This document shows positions 1-9,170 of a stretch of 64,000 bases of DNA, piece after piece. Each line of letters begins with the position of its first letter. Positions within the stretch are counted from its first letter, which is position 1. The translations under genes and the position numbers were made by a program. This DNA is from RYN-230 sp963760405 (GTDB lineage Bacteria > Actinomycetota > Actinomycetes > Streptosporangiales > Streptosporangiaceae), in contig CAVXCV010000010.1 in the NCBI GenBank assembly GCA_963760405.1, forward strand, positions 434,001-498,000, given 5' to 3'. The notes beneath the pieces are model-generated. The model saw only the letters and a program-made list of their open reading frames with translations, searched no databases and was not told the origin of the DNA.

Positions 1-37
1 TAAGCATTGTCCGGCGTCGGGGAGGGAGTCTCATCTA

Positions 38-937
38 ATGGCTACCCAGGTAGGCACTCCGATAGCGGCCGGCGCACCACGGATCGCGAGACGCCGAAGG
101 TCTGTCCGGCGTGATGAGCGCGGCCGGGTCAACTGGGGGCTGACGGTCATCATCGCGGTCTGCTCCCTGACCATCCTCATCCCGCTGTACTTCGCTATCG
201 CGATGGCGCTGAAGTCACCGGCCCAGACCGGCTCGGGCACCGGCTTCAACTTCCCCTGGCCGATGCACTGGGGGAACTTCAGCGCCGCCTGGGATCTGAC
301 CAATACCCCGCTGGCATTCTCGATGAGCCTGCTGGTCACGGTGATAGCCGTGGTCGGGGAAATAATGGTGAGTTCTCTCGCGGCCTGGGCGATCGTGCGC
401 AACTGGGGCCACTGGCAGTTCCGCGCGTCGTTCTTCTACCTGCTGGCCGCCATGTTCATCCCTTTCCCGGTCATCGCACTGCCGCAGGTCAAGCTCACGG
501 CCGCGATCGGCCTCGACAACCCGTTCGGCGTCGCGTTCCTGCACATCATGTTCCAGCTGGCGTTCAACGTGCTGCTCTACTCCGCGTTCATCCGGTCGAT
601 TCCGGTCGAGCTGGAGGAGAGCGCGCGGATGGACGGCTGCACGACCTGGCAGTCCTTCCGGATGGTTGTGCTGCCGCTGCTGGCGCCGATGAACGCCACC
701 GTGGGCATCTTCGCCTTCCTGCAGTCATGGAACGACTTCATGATGCCGCAGCTGATCACCGCGAACCCGAAGTGGCAGACCCTCCCGGTGATCCAGTACC
801 TGTTCCAGGATCAGTTCACCACGAACTTCAACGTCGCCTTCGCGTCCTATCTCATGGCGATGATCCCGACTCTCATCGCCTTCCTCATCGCCCAGCGCTG
901 GGTCATCAACGGCATCATGCGCGGCTCCATCAAGTAA
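38..937 (+). CDS. Sugar ABC transporter permease, MalG-type
   Basis: Inner-membrane permease of a carbohydrate ABC importer (299 aa). It has an N-terminal membrane segment at about residues 33-58, several further hydrophobic segments, and the cytoplasmic EAA loop that docks the ATPase at about 190-215 (ELEESARMDG, then VLPLLAP). A GGGAGGGAG ribosome site lies 8-16 bases before the ATG. The first three bases of the window are TAA, possibly the stop of the partner MalF-type permease. The next gene, an alpha-glucosidase, overlaps the stop codon (TAATG), so the importer probably brings in the oligosaccharide that enzyme cleaves. The ATPase and binding protein are not in view, so the exact sugar is unknown. 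Confidence 0.9.
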   Translation: MATQVGTPIAAGAPRIARRRRSVRRDERGRVNWGLTVIIAVCSLTILIPLYFAIAMALKSPAQTGSGTGFNFPWPMHWGNFSAAWDLTNTPLAFSMSLLVTVIAVVGEIMVSSLAAWAIVRNWGHWQFRASFFYLLAAMFIPFPVIALPQVKLTAAIGLDNPFGVAFLHIMFQLAFNVLLYSAFIRSIPVELEESARMDGCTTWQSFRMVVLPLLAPMNATVGIFAFLQSWNDFMMPQLITANPKWQTLPVIQYLFQDQFTTNFNVAFASYLMAMIPTLIAFLIAQRWVINGIMRGSIK

Positions 938-2626
938 TGCGGCGCGATCAGGCAATGCGGCCTGCCAGCACCGAGCCGGCACCGGCTGGCAATCGCGCCG
1001 CGGCGGCCAGCTGGTGGCGGCAGGCGGTGGTCTACCAGATCTACCCGCGCAGCTTCGCCGACACCGACGGCGACGGCCTGGGCGACCTGCGCGGGATCAT
1101 CTCCCGTGTCCCTTACCTGGCCGCCCTGGGCATCGACGCGGTCTGGCTGAGCCCGTTCTACCCGTCTGCGCTCGCCGACGGCGGCTACGACGTGGACGAC
1201 TACCGCGATGTCCACCCGCAGCTGGGTACCCTCGCCGACTTCGACGAGATGGCGGCCAGGCTGCACGCGGCCGGGTCTGAAGGTGATCGTCGACATCGTG
1301 CCGAACCACAGCTCGAACCGGCACGCCTGGTTCCGCGAGGCGCTGGCCTCCCCGCCCGGCTCGGCCGCCCGGGACCGGTACATCTTCCGCGACGGGCTGG
1401 GCCCGGACGGCGCCGCGCCCCCCTCGGACTGGGACTCCCTGTTCGGCGGCCCGGCCTGGACCCAGGTCAGCGACGGGCAGTGGTACCTGCACCTGTTCAC
1501 CGCGGAGCAGCCGGACCTGAACTGGGCGAACCGCGAGGTCCGCGAAGATTTCCTGACCACGCTGCGGTTCTGGTCGGACCGCGGGGTGGACGGCTTCCGG
1601 GTGGACGTGGCGCACGGGCTGGCCAAAAACCTGGCCGCGCCACTGGCTGGCAAAGGGCAGCTGGCCGACACGGCACTGCCACCCGGGACGCACCCGCTCT
1701 GGGATCGCGACGAGGTGCATGACATTTACGCGGAATGGCGTCAGGTCTTCAACGAATACCAGCCGCCGCGTACCGCCGTGGCCGAAGCCTGGGTCCCGCC
1801 CGCCCGCCGGCCGCGTTACGCCAGCCCGGACGGCCTCGGCCAGGCGTTCAACTTTGACCTGCTGGAAGCGAACTGGGAGGCCGGCCAGTTCCGGGCGACG
1901 ATCAGCGAGAGCCTGGCCGGGGCCCAGCAGCACGGCTCGTCCACCACCTGGGTGCTGTCCAACCATGACGTGGTCCGCCACCCCACCCGGTACGGGCTGC
2001 CGCTGGAGGACGAGGGCAGTCACCAGAACCCCCGGGCCTGGCTGCTGAGTGACGGCACCACGCCACCGCTGGACCGTGCGCTCGGTCTCCGCCGGGCCCG
2101 CGCAGCCATCCTGCTCATGCTGGCCCTGCCCGGATCGGCCTACCTTTACCAGGGCGAGGAACTTGGCCTGCATGAGGTCGGCGACCTGCCCCGGGACCTG
2201 CTCGCCGATCCGGCCTTCTGGCGGTCCGGCGGGACGGAAAAGGGCCGCGACGGCTGCCGGGTCCCGCTGCCCTGGACGACCTGTGGCCCGTCGTTCGGCT
2301 TCGGCGCGGCCACCGCCCACCTGCCGCAGCCCACCTGGTTCGGCGCGGTCAGCGTCCAGGCGCAGGAACAGGACGAGGCCTCCACGCTGAGCCTGTACCG
2401 TGCCGCGCTCCGCTGGCGGCGCAGGCTGCTGGCCGCTGAGGTGCTCGACTGGCTGCCCGGAGCGGAGCAGGTGGTGCACTTCAGCCGGCCGCGCGGCTGG
2501 CAGTCGGTGACCAACTTCGGCCCTGGCCCGGTGCCGCTGCCGCCCGGAACGGTCCTCCTGGCCAGCGCCCCGCTGGACGGAGACCAGCTGCCCGCCGACA
2601 CCACCGCCTGGCTGCTGCACCCCTGA
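937..2626 (+). CDS. GH13 alpha-glucosidase, frameshifted near 1276
   Basis: Glycoside hydrolase family 13 enzyme that hydrolyses alpha-glucosidic bonds of short oligosaccharides in the cytoplasm; about 562 aa when repaired. The N-terminus (WWRQAVVYQIYPRSF, DGDGLGD) is read in one frame to about 1275, and everything after it (DIVPNHSS) in the next frame. A single extra T at 1276 in GGGTCTGAAG explains the switch. All conserved regions survive: nucleophile Asp in GFRVDVAHG (about residue 223), acid/base Glu in AEAW (about 283), and NHDVVR (about 344). The ATG overlaps the permease stop (TAATG). The intact catalytic core suggests a consensus error or very recent mutation. Actinobacterial AglA-type alpha-glucosidase is the closest fit; trehalose- or sucrose-specific activity is not excluded. 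Confidence 0.85.
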
Positions 2627-2660
2627 GGGCGTCCTTGTGGCCGTGACCGGGCCCGCTGGC

Positions 2661-3002
2661 TTACCAGAGGCCGGCTTCGGTGCCGGTGGTGACGGTCACC
2701 CCGTGCGTGGTGAGCTCGGCCGCGACCTGGGCAGGGTCGTCCGGCGTGATCACCGGGCGCACCCTGGCGTCCAGGTCGAGCACCAGCGCCACCGACTTGC
2801 GCGGCCGGTGCGGGTCGAAATTGAACCAGTGCACGAGATCACCGGTGCCGTGGATCCGCCACCGGCCCAGCGGGCCGAGCGGTACCTGGCGTACCTGCCG
2901 GATCGCCAGGTACCGGATCCGCTTCGGCCCGGCCAGGTGGTAGTGCCGGATGATGAGCTCCCGGTCGGTGCAGATCACCCGGCCGTCGTCATAGCCCGCC
3001 AT
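2661..3002 (-). CDS. Conserved hypothetical protein, about 113 aa
   Basis: A small acidic/basic protein that begins MAGYDDGRVICTDREL and is rich in short beta-strand-like stretches (IRYLAIRQVRQV, VALVLDLD), with a central WFNFDPHR segment. It has no signal peptide or membrane segment. The composition resembles small PH-like or DUF proteins common in actinobacteria, but I do not recognise a named family. It reads leftward, is the last gene of a short minus-strand run after the VOC protein, and converges on the alpha-glucosidase gene with 34 bases between their ends. A longer same-frame reading upstream runs over the VOC gene antisense and is not credible. Confidence 0.6.
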   Translation of the reverse strand: MAGYDDGRVICTDRELIIRHYHLAGPKRIRYLAIRQVRQVPLGPLGRWRIHGTGDLVHWFNFDPHRPRKSVALVLDLDARVRPVITPDDPAQVAAELTTHGVTVTTGTEAGLW

Positions 3003-3028
3003 GCGTGCAGCGTAACGCGGCGGCCAGG

Positions 3029-3427
3029 TCAGTCCAGCTCCGCGCCGACGCGCTCGCGGATCTCCTGCACGGCCCAGTTGTTGCCGTCCGGGTCGGTGAA
3101 GAAGACGAACTTCCCGCCGTCCCGCGGGTCCAGCGTCTGCACCGGCGTCACCTCGATGCCCCGCCCGGCCAGCTCGGTGCGCGCCGTCTCGATGTCGCTG
3201 ACGACCAGCTGGAAGCTGGCGGCTGACCCGGCGCCCTCCGCGCTCAGCCGGGCGGGGCCGATCACCACCGAGCAGGCCGATCCGGGCGGGGTCATGTGCA
3301 CCACCCGCATTTCTGGCGTGGGCATCGTGTCCGCGTCCAGCTGGAATCCCAGCTTGTCCAGGTAGAAGCTCTTCGCCCGATCGACGTCGGTGACCGGGAC
3401 CACGACGACTTCCAGTTTCCAGTCCAT
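3029..3427 (-). CDS. VOC family protein (glyoxalase/bleomycin-resistance fold)
   Basis: Single-domain vicinal oxygen chelate protein of about 132 aa. It opens with VVVPVTDVDRAKSFYLDKLGF and ends with FFTDPDGNNWAVQEI, the paired beta-alpha-beta-beta-beta modules of the family. Such proteins act as dimers in metal-dependent isomerisation, ring cleavage or drug sequestration, and the substrate cannot be told here. Two in-frame ATGs exist, at 3433 and 3427. AAGGAGG abuts the first with no spacing but lies about 6 bases before the second, so I prefer 3427. It probably shares a transcript with the small hypothetical gene that follows on the minus strand. Confidence 0.85.
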   Translation of the reverse strand: MDWKLEVVVVPVTDVDRAKSFYLDKLGFQLDADTMPTPEMRVVHMTPPGSACSVVIGPARLSAEGAGSAASFQLVVSDIETARTELAGRGIEVTPVQTLDPRDGGKFVFFTDPDGNNWAVQEIRERVGAELD

Positions 3428-3549
3428 GTTCATCCTCCTTGTTCGCGCGTTTGAACGACGCTCTCAGCCCAAGGACGGAGCTGCCGCGCGGGTCTCGACA
3501 TCCCCGGGAAATCTGCTGCAACTTTTTTGGGGCGGATTCTGATGGATCC

Positions 3550-4392
3550 TCACCCCCCGGCCTGGAACAGGTTGATCCGGAAGGCATGGCCGAGGAGCGG
3601 GTCAGCGAGCGGCAGCAGCCACCGGTACCGGGCCGGCAGCTGCGCGCGCAGGGCTGCGGGCGGCCGGGTGATCGTGGTGGATTCCGCCAGCCGCAGCCCG
3701 AACCGCTCCAGCGACCGCGGATCGTCGCAAGCCCAGGCCCACCGCGCCGGGATGTGGCGCCGGGCGGCCAGCTTGTGCTGCTGGTCGAAAGTCCGCTGCG
3801 AGTAGGTGTCCAGGGCGAGCCAGGCGCCGGGAAAACGCTGCGCGATGCGGCTCAGTGCCTGCATGGCCTGACCTTCCGGCAGGTAGACCAGGACTCCCTC
3901 GGCCACGAAGAAGTACGGACCCGGGCTGTCCGCCACGGCCGGCAGCCAATCCTCGTCCAGCACGGACGCGGGTACCATCCGGCGGCGGCCGGAGTCGGTG
4001 AAGAACCTCCGGCGCAGCTCGATCGTGTCCGGCAGGTCCAGGTCGAGCCAGTGGACCTGGCCGTTGTCCACCCGTTCGAACCGGGCGTTCAGGCCGGTGC
4101 CGATCTCCACCACGGTCCCGGCCGGATGCTCAGCCAGGAATGTGCGGACCCACAGGTCCATGATCGCGGTGCGCAGCACGGTGACCGACCCGCCCGCGCC
4201 GCGGCCATATTTGGCGGCGTCGTAGTCGATCGAGCGCACCATCGCCAGGGCCTTGGGATCGCGCAGCACAGGCCGTTTCCGCTGCGTCTCCCGGGCCCGG
4301 GCGGCCAGCGGGATGAACAGGGTCTGCTGGACCGCACCAAGCTCTGCCGCGTGCTGGCCAGCCCGGTTGTCTGAATCAGGCACGTCACCCAT
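3550..4392 (-). CDS. Class I SAM-dependent methyltransferase, LCM/TcmP-like
   Basis: 280-aa cytoplasmic methyltransferase of the leucine-carboxyl-methyltransferase-like group that includes the polyketide O-methyltransferase TcmP. Visible motifs are VVEIGTGLNARF (SAM-binding motif I, about residues 92-103), LDLDLPDTI (motif II acidic loop, about 115-123) and FVAEGVLVYLP (motif IV, about 166-176). The N-terminus has the RKRPVLRDPKA segment seen in this family. GGAGGAG precedes the ATG. No biosynthetic genes adjoin it, so the methyl acceptor is unknown. It is transcribed alone, about 117 bases upstream of the VOC gene on the same strand. Confidence 0.85.
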   Translation of the reverse strand: MGDVPDSDNRAGQHAAELGAVQQTLFIPLAARARETQRKRPVLRDPKALAMVRSIDYDAAKYGRGAGGSVTVLRTAIMDLWVRTFLAEHPAGTVVEIGTGLNARFERVDNGQVHWLDLDLPDTIELRRRFFTDSGRRRMVPASVLDEDWLPAVADSPGPYFFVAEGVLVYLPEGQAMQALSRIAQRFPGAWLALDTYSQRTFDQQHKLAARRHIPARWAWACDDPRSLERFGLRLAESTTITRPPAALRAQLPARYRWLLPLADPLLGHAFRINLFQAGG

Positions 4393-4578
4393 GAGAGCAG
4401 CGCTCCTCCTTATCTGGACGCTTACCTGGACCGGACCGCCACTGCGCGTCCGCTGGCACCAGGGTCCTAGCCGTCATGCGGACTATCATGACCCGCAGCC
4501 GTGCTGCCCTGACCCGCAGCTGTGCCGTGCCAGCCAGGCGAGCCGTCCATGCCACGGCGGAGAGTTCAGGAGCCGGTC

Positions 4579-5598
4579 ATGTCGATCCAGTCCTTCCAGC
4601 GGTACCCGCTGCTGTTCGGCCCATCCCCGGTGCACCGGCTGGAACGGCTGACCCAGCACCTGGGCGGCGCGCAGATCTGGGCCAAGCGGGAAGACTGCAA
4701 TTCCGGAATCGGCTACGGCGGCAACAAGACCCGGAAGCTCGAGTACCTGGTCGCGGATGCCCTGGCCAAGGGCTGTGACACGCTCGTGTCCATCGGCGGC
4801 GTGCAATCCAACCACACCCGCCAGGTCGCGGCGGTGGCGGCCCGGGCCGGGTTGCGCTGCGTGCTCATCCAGGAAAGCTGGGTCGAATGGCCGGACCCCG
4901 TTTACGACAAAGTCGGCAACATCCTGATCAGCCGCCTGGCTGGCGCGGACGTCCGGCTGGTCCGCGCCGGATTCGGCATCGGCTTCAAGGAGAGCTGGGA
5001 GCAGGCGCTGCGTGAGATCGAGCAGGCTGGTGGCCGGCCCTACGCGATCCCCGCTGGCGCGTCCGACCATCCGCTCGGCGGGCTCGGCTTCGCCGCCTGG
5101 GCGTACGAGCTGGCTGGACAGGAACGCGAGCTGGATGTCTTCTTCGACACCATCGTGGTGTGCTCGGTGACCGGTAGCACCCAGGCAGGCATGGTGGCTG
5201 GTTTCGCGGCGCTGGCCCAGGCCGGTGGCCGGCCGCGGCGCATCCTCGGCATCGACGCGTCCGCCAAGCCAGCCGAGACTCGTGACCAGGTCGCCCGGAT
5301 CGCCCGGAACACCGCCACGCTGATCGGGGTCGAGCGGGAAGTAGTTGCCGCGGACATCGAGCTGGACGAGCGGTACCACGCAGGCACCTACGGCATCCCC
5401 GATCGGGCGACGCTCGACGCCATGCTCCAGGCGGCCCGCACCGAAGGCATGATCACCGACCCGGTCTACGAGGGAAAGTCCATGGCCGGGCTGATCGACC
5501 TGGTGACCCGCGGCGAAATCGATCGCTCCGCGACCGTGCTCTACGCCCACCTCGGCGGCCAGCCCGCCCTCAACGGATACAGCGCCCTGTTCTCCTGA
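4579..5598 (+). CDS. acdS: 1-aminocyclopropane-1-carboxylate deaminase
   Basis: PLP enzyme of the tryptophan-synthase-beta fold that breaks ACC, the ethylene precursor of plants, into 2-oxobutyrate and ammonia. The 339-aa length matches characterised ACC deaminases. Visible features are the N-terminal FGPSPVHRLERLTQHLGG, IWAKREDCNSG, the PLP lysine in GGNKTRKLEYL (residue 50), the phosphate-binding SIGGVQSNHTRQ stretch and the C-terminal VYEGKSMAGL. The ATG at 4579 is chosen because AGGAG lies about 6 bases before it and because upstream in-frame codons do not resemble the family. D-cysteine desulfhydrase is the main alternative. The gene stands alone, and it points to a plant-associated or soil life. 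Confidence 0.88.
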   Translation: MSIQSFQRYPLLFGPSPVHRLERLTQHLGGAQIWAKREDCNSGIGYGGNKTRKLEYLVADALAKGCDTLVSIGGVQSNHTRQVAAVAARAGLRCVLIQESWVEWPDPVYDKVGNILISRLAGADVRLVRAGFGIGFKESWEQALREIEQAGGRPYAIPAGASDHPLGGLGFAAWAYELAGQERELDVFFDTIVVCSVTGSTQAGMVAGFAALAQAGGRPRRILGIDASAKPAETRDQVARIARNTATLIGVEREVVAADIELDERYHAGTYGIPDRATLDAMLQAARTEGMITDPVYEGKSMAGLIDLVTRGEIDRSATVLYAHLGGQPALNGYSALFS

Positions 5599-5693
5599 GC
5601 CCGCCCCGCCGCTCAGGTGAGGGCGCGCCCGGGTGGCCAGCGGCTGTGCCGGGCGCGGCCGCTGCCGCGCCTGCCTGCTGCGGCCTGCCCGCT

Positions 5694-6089
5694 CTAGCTG
5701 TCGCGCTTCAGCTTGCGCCAGCCGCCGGCCCGGTTATTGGCGATGATGGCCCGAAACATCTCGGTGAGCGCGGCCGCGTTGATGACCTCACCCTGGCGGA
5801 AGGCAACCGTGCGGGCCGTGGAGTTGCCGTGGCCCGCCGTGATGATCCCGTGCGGGTCGGGCACGATGCCGCCGTCGTAGAGGAACACGTTGACGTGGTC
5901 CATGGCGGCCAGCAGCGCGCAGATGTTGCCCTGCAGCACGAAGTAAGGCTGCCGGGTGCGCTTGATGGTCTCCGCCACCTCCGGGTCTGCCGCGTGCACC
6001 AGCTGGCGGACCTCCCGGCAGATGTCCTGCTGCCAGCCGGGCAGCGCCTCGATGTAGGCATCGACGCGCGGGTCAGCCGCGTATGTCAT
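5694..6089 (-). CDS. DUF1801 family protein
   Basis: 131-aa cytoplasmic protein of the DUF1801 (YdhG-like) family. It shows the typical start VDAYIEALPGWQQDICREVR, the central ETIKRTRQPYFVLQGNICAL and the C-terminal RAIIANNRAGG. Members of this fold are small alpha-beta proteins of unclear biochemical role. Its ATG is only 9 bases from the ATG of the divergent aldo/keto reductase, so both promoters must overlap the opposite coding sequence or the transcripts are leaderless. No partner gene suggests a function. Confidence 0.8.
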   Translation of the reverse strand: MTYAADPRVDAYIEALPGWQQDICREVRQLVHAADPEVAETIKRTRQPYFVLQGNICALLAAMDHVNVFLYDGGIVPDPHGIITAGHGNSTARTVAFRQGEVINAAALTEMFRAIIANNRAGGWRKLKRDS

Positions 6090-6098
6090 GGTGGAAGT

Positions 6099-7127
6099 AT
6101 GGACTATCGCACTCTGGGAGCCAGCGGCTGCGCGGTGTCGAGCCTGGGCCTGGGCACCATGACGTTCGGGGTGGAGTCCGACGAGTCAGCCGCGCACGAT
6201 CAGCTGGACCACTTTGTCGAGGCGGGCGGCACGTTCGTGGACACCGCGGACGTGTACGGCAACGGGCGGTCCGAGGAGATCATCGGGCGCTGGTTCGCCC
6301 GCCGGTCGGCAGACTTCACCGCGCCGGTGGTCCTGGCCACCAAGGGCCGCTTCGGCCCAGGCGAATCCCCGAACGACACCGGGCTGTCCACGTGGCACCT
6401 GACCCGTGCGCTGGACGCCTCGCTGCGGCGGCTCGGGCTCGACTCGGTCGACCTGTACCAGCTGCACGCGTTTGACCCGCTGACCCCGATCGAGGAGACC
6501 CTGCGCACGCTGGACGGGTTCATCCGGGCTGGCAAGATCCGCTACTACGGGCTGTCCAATTTCACCGGCTGGCAGCTGACCAAGCTGGTGCACCTGGCCC
6601 GCGCGCTGAACATGGCCCCGCCGGTCACCCTGCAGCCGCAGTACAGCCTGCTGGTCCGCGAGATCGAATGGGAGATCGTGCCCGCGGCCATCGACGCGGG
6701 GATGGGCCTGCTGCCGTGGAGCCCGCTCGGCGGCGGCTGGCTGTCCGGCAAGTACCGGCGGGAGGAGCGGCCGTCCGGCGCCACCCGGCTGGGCGATGAC
6801 CCGCACCGCGGCATGGAGGCCTGGGACCGGCGCGGCACGGAGCGCACCTGGCAGGTCATCGACGCGGTGCAGAAGATCGCGGCCGGCCGCGGCGTGTCCA
6901 TGGCCGAGGTCGCCCTGGCCTGGGTGACCGGCCGCCCCGGGGTGACCTCGACCATCCTCGGGGCCCGGACGATGCAGCAACTGGAGGCGAACCTGCGGTC
7001 GGCCGGGTTGCGGCTGTCCGCGGCGGAGGTCAGCGCGCTGGACGCGGCCAGTGACCCGCACCCGCCGGACTATCCCTACGGGGAGATGGGCGTGGCGCAG
7101 CGCGACCGCAGCATCGCCAGTGGCTAG
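6099..7127 (+). CDS. Aldo/keto reductase
   Basis: 342-aa NADPH-dependent oxidoreductase of the AKR superfamily with a TIM-barrel fold. The catalytic tetrad is visible: Asp and Tyr in TADVYGNGRSEE (about residues 48-55), Lys in ATKGRFG (about 81) and His in LYQLHAFDP (about 122). The cofactor region SNFTGWQ and the later ILGARTMQQLEANL are also present. This is the YajO/VCP-like AKR group that reduces small aldehydes and ketones. The start ATG lies 9 bases from the divergent DUF1801 start. Upstream in-frame codons run antisense to that gene, so they are not taken. It converges with the class II aldolase, and the two reading frames overlap by 4 bases (7124-7127). Confidence 0.9.
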   Translation: MDYRTLGASGCAVSSLGLGTMTFGVESDESAAHDQLDHFVEAGGTFVDTADVYGNGRSEEIIGRWFARRSADFTAPVVLATKGRFGPGESPNDTGLSTWHLTRALDASLRRLGLDSVDLYQLHAFDPLTPIEETLRTLDGFIRAGKIRYYGLSNFTGWQLTKLVHLARALNMAPPVTLQPQYSLLVREIEWEIVPAAIDAGMGLLPWSPLGGGWLSGKYRREERPSGATRLGDDPHRGMEAWDRRGTERTWQVIDAVQKIAAGRGVSMAEVALAWVTGRPGVTSTILGARTMQQLEANLRSAGLRLSAAEVSALDAASDPHPPDYPYGEMGVAQRDRSIASG

Positions 7128-7840
7128 AAGCCAGCCTGCTCCAGCCGGGCCAGGTGGTAACGCCACACGCTGCTGGTATTCAGCCCGGCACCCAGGTCGG
7201 GTAGTTCCGCGGCATCAGCGTCCGGCAGCACCGGGGCACTGCGGCCGGCCTGGGCGATGTCGAGCGTGATGCGGGCCAGTGCCTCCAGGTTGAGGGCCCG
7301 GATCGCGGCCTCGGCCACGGTCTGGCCGGTCGCGGTCAGCCCGTGCCCGCGGAGCACGCAGACATCCGCGGTCCCCATCGCCGCCAGCATCTCCTGGGCC
7401 AGGCTGGGCCGCCGGATCAGCACCCCGCGGGGATAGACCGGGACACCAGCCCGGGCCATCCGCATGGCGGGGATGTTGAACGCGCCGATGATTGGCTGCA
7501 ACGGAAGACCGGCCAGGTCGCTGCTGACCACCGCTGGCGGGTGCACGTGCACCACCGCGGAGATCCCGGGCCGGGCCCGCAGGGTCTCCGCATGGATCGG
7601 GAACTCGCCCGGCAGGGCGTACCCCGCGGGCAGGTCAGCGGCCCCGTCCAGGCGGGCCAGATGCACGTCGTCCGGGGTGGTGAACAGCAGGCCGCGTTCC
7701 TGCGGCCCGCGGCAGCGGACCAGCAGCGTGTCCGGGCCGGTCCGGACACTGACATGGCCCAGCACATCGGCGGCCAGCCCCTGGTAGGCCAGCACCCGGC
7801 AGGCCTGCGCGACCACTGTCCGCAGTCCAGCAACGTCCAT
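7124..7840 (-). CDS. Class II aldolase/adducin family protein
   Basis: 238-aa zinc enzyme of the fuculose-1-phosphate aldolase/adducin fold. Residues for metal binding are visible in GEFPIHAE (about 78-85), VVHVHPPAV (His 98 and 100) and LRGHGLTATG (about 157-166). Members cleave or decarboxylate sugar phosphates and small hydroxy acids, or act in aromatic side-chain pathways; the substrate here is unknown. The ATG at 7840 is chosen because GAGGAGG lies 5-11 bases upstream. A longer in-frame reading adds 47 residues of low-complexity sequence and is unlikely. The divergent cupin dioxygenase gene at 8064 suggests a shared regulatory region and a joint catabolic role. Confidence 0.82.
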   Translation of the reverse strand: MDVAGLRTVVAQACRVLAYQGLAADVLGHVSVRTGPDTLLVRCRGPQERGLLFTTPDDVHLARLDGAADLPAGYALPGEFPIHAETLRARPGISAVVHVHPPAVVSSDLAGLPLQPIIGAFNIPAMRMARAGVPVYPRGVLIRRPSLAQEMLAAMGTADVCVLRGHGLTATGQTVAEAAIRALNLEALARITLDIAQAGRSAPVLPDADAAELPDLGAGLNTSSVWRYHLARLEQAGF

Positions 7841-7982
7841 CCCGTCCTCCTCGCGCGGCCTGGTCTCTCCCCATGATCGCGGGGACTGGTGCCACACCGC
7901 ACCGCCAATCCGCACGATCATGAACGCACCCCCGGGACGCCCTGGGGGCGGCGGGCCGCTGGACGCGTTGCGGGATGGCATC

Positions 7983-8005
7983 TAGTATGCAGAAACAACT
8001 TCTGC
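7983..8005 (+). promoter_or_regulatory. Promoter-like TAGTAT followed by palindrome
   Basis: In the 223-base gap between the divergent aldolase and cupin genes, a -10-like TAGTAT (7983-7988) is followed at once by the perfect inverted repeat GCAGAA-ACAAC-TTCTGC (7989-8005). An operator over a start site would repress the cupin operon. The IclR regulator at the end of that operon is the nearest candidate to bind it. No convincing -35 box is seen. Confidence 0.35.
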
Positions 8006-8063
8006 TGATGGGACTCGATGTTGACTGTGGGCCCTACCCCAGCGCATCACCACGGAGGGCGTT

Positions 8064-9170
8064 ATGACGGTCGGGAGCGACGGAATGAAGGCGGCATTCG
8101 TTGACGCCACCGGGCAGCCAGCGCCCAAGCTGGACGACCTGTGGCCGTCGATCGTCATCCCGAAGGAGGACATCGACGCGGAGATCGCCCGGCTCGCGGA
8201 CCTGCCGCGGCCCGCGGACGGCAGGCGCCGGTCGCTGATCGTGCACCCCTGCTCCACCGGGGCCGGCCCCGGGCTGGCACCGGGCATCCAGCTCAGCCTG
8301 GAGGTGCTGCGGCCGGGCGAGCGGACCAGCCCGATCCGGCACAACTCATCCCAGGTCGTCTTCTGCATCCAGGGCGCCGGGCGGGTGGTGATCGACGGCC
8401 GGGAGCGGAAGTTCGGCACCTACGACGTGTGGAACACCCCGTCGATGGCGCCGTATGTGCACGTCAACGACACCCGTGAGGTGCAGGTCCGGCTGGTCTA
8501 CTCGAACGCCGCGCTGCTGGAGAAGCTGAACATCCACTACGTGGACGACGCGCCGAACGAGGCGCTGCCGCAGGAACTGGAGCAGGACACTGACTCCATC
8601 CGCAACCCGTTCGCCGACGCGATGCCGCTGGCCGGGGCCCGGGCCGGGGAGCAGCTCATGTCCTACGAGCGGCTGATCAACCCGCCGGTGCAGGACTCGC
8701 CCGCGCTGATCTGGCCCTGGCCGGACGTGAAGGCCGAACTCGACAAGCTGCACGCGCTCGGGCCGGGCTACCGCGGCCGCCGCCTGTACCTGCTGTACAA
8801 CCCCGCCACCGGCCGGACCAACGGCACCACGCACAGCTTCTTCGCCACCATGACCATCCGCCCGGCGGGCATCGTGGACCGGCCGCACCGGCACACCGCG
8901 GCGGCCATCAACTACTACTTCCAGGGTGCGGGCCGCTCGGTCGTCGGCGGGAAGGTCTACCCGTGGAAGGCGGGCGACCTGATGCTGTCCGCGCCTGGCT
9001 GGGCGGTGCACAATCACGCCTCCGGTGACGCGGACGTGTACGAGCTGACCGTGCAGGACAGCCCGGTCAACCTGGCCATGGACTCGCTGCTGTGGCAGGA
9101 GGACCTGAAGCGGCCGCCGGTCCTGATCGGCTCGCACACCGGATGGTCGACCAACCGCGAGGTGCCATGA
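8064..9170 (+). CDS. Bicupin protein, gentisate 1,2-dioxygenase-like
   Basis: 368-aa cytoplasmic protein with two cupin domains, at about residues 75-150 and 260-345. The second has HRHTAAAINYYFQGAG and the later AVHNH, the histidines expected to hold Fe(II); the first has only IRHNSSQVVFCIQGAG and looks less suited to metal. This layout fits gentisate or 1-hydroxy-2-naphthoate type ring-cleaving dioxygenases, which open a hydroxylated aromatic ring with O2. It heads an operon with a DapA remnant (ATGA overlap), a flavin reductase and an IclR regulator, which suits an aromatic-acid pathway. A non-catalytic cupin or another substrate remains possible. Confidence 0.78.
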   Translation: MTVGSDGMKAAFVDATGQPAPKLDDLWPSIVIPKEDIDAEIARLADLPRPADGRRRSLIVHPCSTGAGPGLAPGIQLSLEVLRPGERTSPIRHNSSQVVFCIQGAGRVVIDGRERKFGTYDVWNTPSMAPYVHVNDTREVQVRLVYSNAALLEKLNIHYVDDAPNEALPQELEQDTDSIRNPFADAMPLAGARAGEQLMSYERLINPPVQDSPALIWPWPDVKAELDKLHALGPGYRGRRLYLLYNPATGRTNGTTHSFFATMTIRPAGIVDRPHRHTAAAINYYFQGAGRSVVGGKVYPWKAGDLMLSAPGWAVHNHASGDADVYELTVQDSPVNLAMDSLLWQEDLKRPPVLIGSHTGWSTNREVP

